Shown here: positions 52,400 to 52,429 of the stretch, piece after piece | How positions within the stretch are numbered: position 1 is the first letter of the stretch | Layout of the letters: every line of letters begins with the position of its first letter | From: Nocardia cyriacigeorgica | GTDB taxonomy: Bacteria > Actinomycetota > Actinomycetes > Mycobacteriales > Mycobacteriaceae | Assembly (NCBI RefSeq): GCF_010858045.1 | Contig: NZ_JAAGVC010000012.1 | Location: 1 to 52,429, forward strand | Reading direction: 5' to 3' | DNA: 52,429 nt | Notes under the pieces: generated by a model | Told to the model about the DNA's origin: nothing | What the model saw: the letters and a program-made list of their open reading frames with translations, nothing else | Databases searched by the model: none | Position numbers and translations under genes: made by a program

Positions 52400-52429
52400 C
52401 ACCAGCCGCGGGGTCGCCGCCGGTGCGGC

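Overview
The window is high-GC actinobacterial DNA, most likely from a Nocardia-like mycolic-acid actinomycete (family Nocardiaceae). The evidence is the core gene order pdtaR, polA, rpsA, coaE (fused to a GrpB domain), DUF402, uvrB, universal stress protein, which matches the Mycobacterium tuberculosis Rv1626-Rv1636 order with lineage-specific insertions. Leaderless GTG/ATG starts and PafBC-type promoters are also present. Everything here is read from sequence; no database search was run.

Positions 107-21089 are a genomic island. It is bounded by a perfect 61-bp direct repeat equal to the 3' part of a tRNA-Leu(CAA) gene. The intact tRNA is at the right end (21027-21113, minus strand), the displaced 3' fragment is at the left end (107-167), and the C-terminal half of a tyrosine recombinase lies 43 bp inside the right repeat. 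The island is old and decayed. It holds an acyltransferase 3'-truncated and joined to foreign sequence, a frameshifted membrane protein, two MFS C-terminal fragments, a tetR/MFS pair that lost both 5' ends in one event, a histidine kinase without its first membrane helix, and scrambled integrase pieces. Among these are apparently intact genes: a hydrolase, a TetR/VOC divergent pair, an SDR plus ECF41 sigma factor operon, an orphan cytochrome b (QcrB) with a small coupled partner, an NDH-2-like flavoprotein, an ABC-2-like membrane protein, a DUF6223-like protein, an aldo/keto reductase, DoxX and a second SnoaL-tailed sigma factor. ECF41-type promoters (TGTCA..-N16/17-CGTC) precede the sigma operon, qcrB and, with one mismatch, the NDH-2-like gene. 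A shared 15-bp palindrome precedes both respiratory genes. I infer a sigma-controlled respiratory module.

From 21.3 to 30.5 kb lie pdtaR, a complete branched-chain amino acid ABC operon (livK-H-M-G-F) and polA. From 30.5 to 37 kb lie a PepSY lipoprotein, a stand-alone LeuA regulatory-domain protein preceded by a leader ORF with a Leu-Leu-Leu-Val-Val run, thioredoxin, a 2'-5' RNA ligase-like protein, an isopropylmalate/isocitrate dehydrogenase relative and a glutamate/glutamine-type ABC transporter. From 37 to 46 kb lie a LysR/FAD-oxidase divergent pair, a slipin plus ribbon-helix-helix pair, a methyltransferase, rpsA and an NAD(P)-binding protein/TetR divergent pair. From 45.4 kb to the end lie coaE, DUF402, uvrB, a VOC/AraC divergent pair, DoxX, a 19-codon small ORF and a universal stress protein.

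Themes: branched-chain amino acids (liv operon, LeuA-domain protein, LeuB relative); DNA repair (polA and uvrB both carry the RecA-independent damage promoter); and island-borne redox and respiration genes under ECF sigma control.
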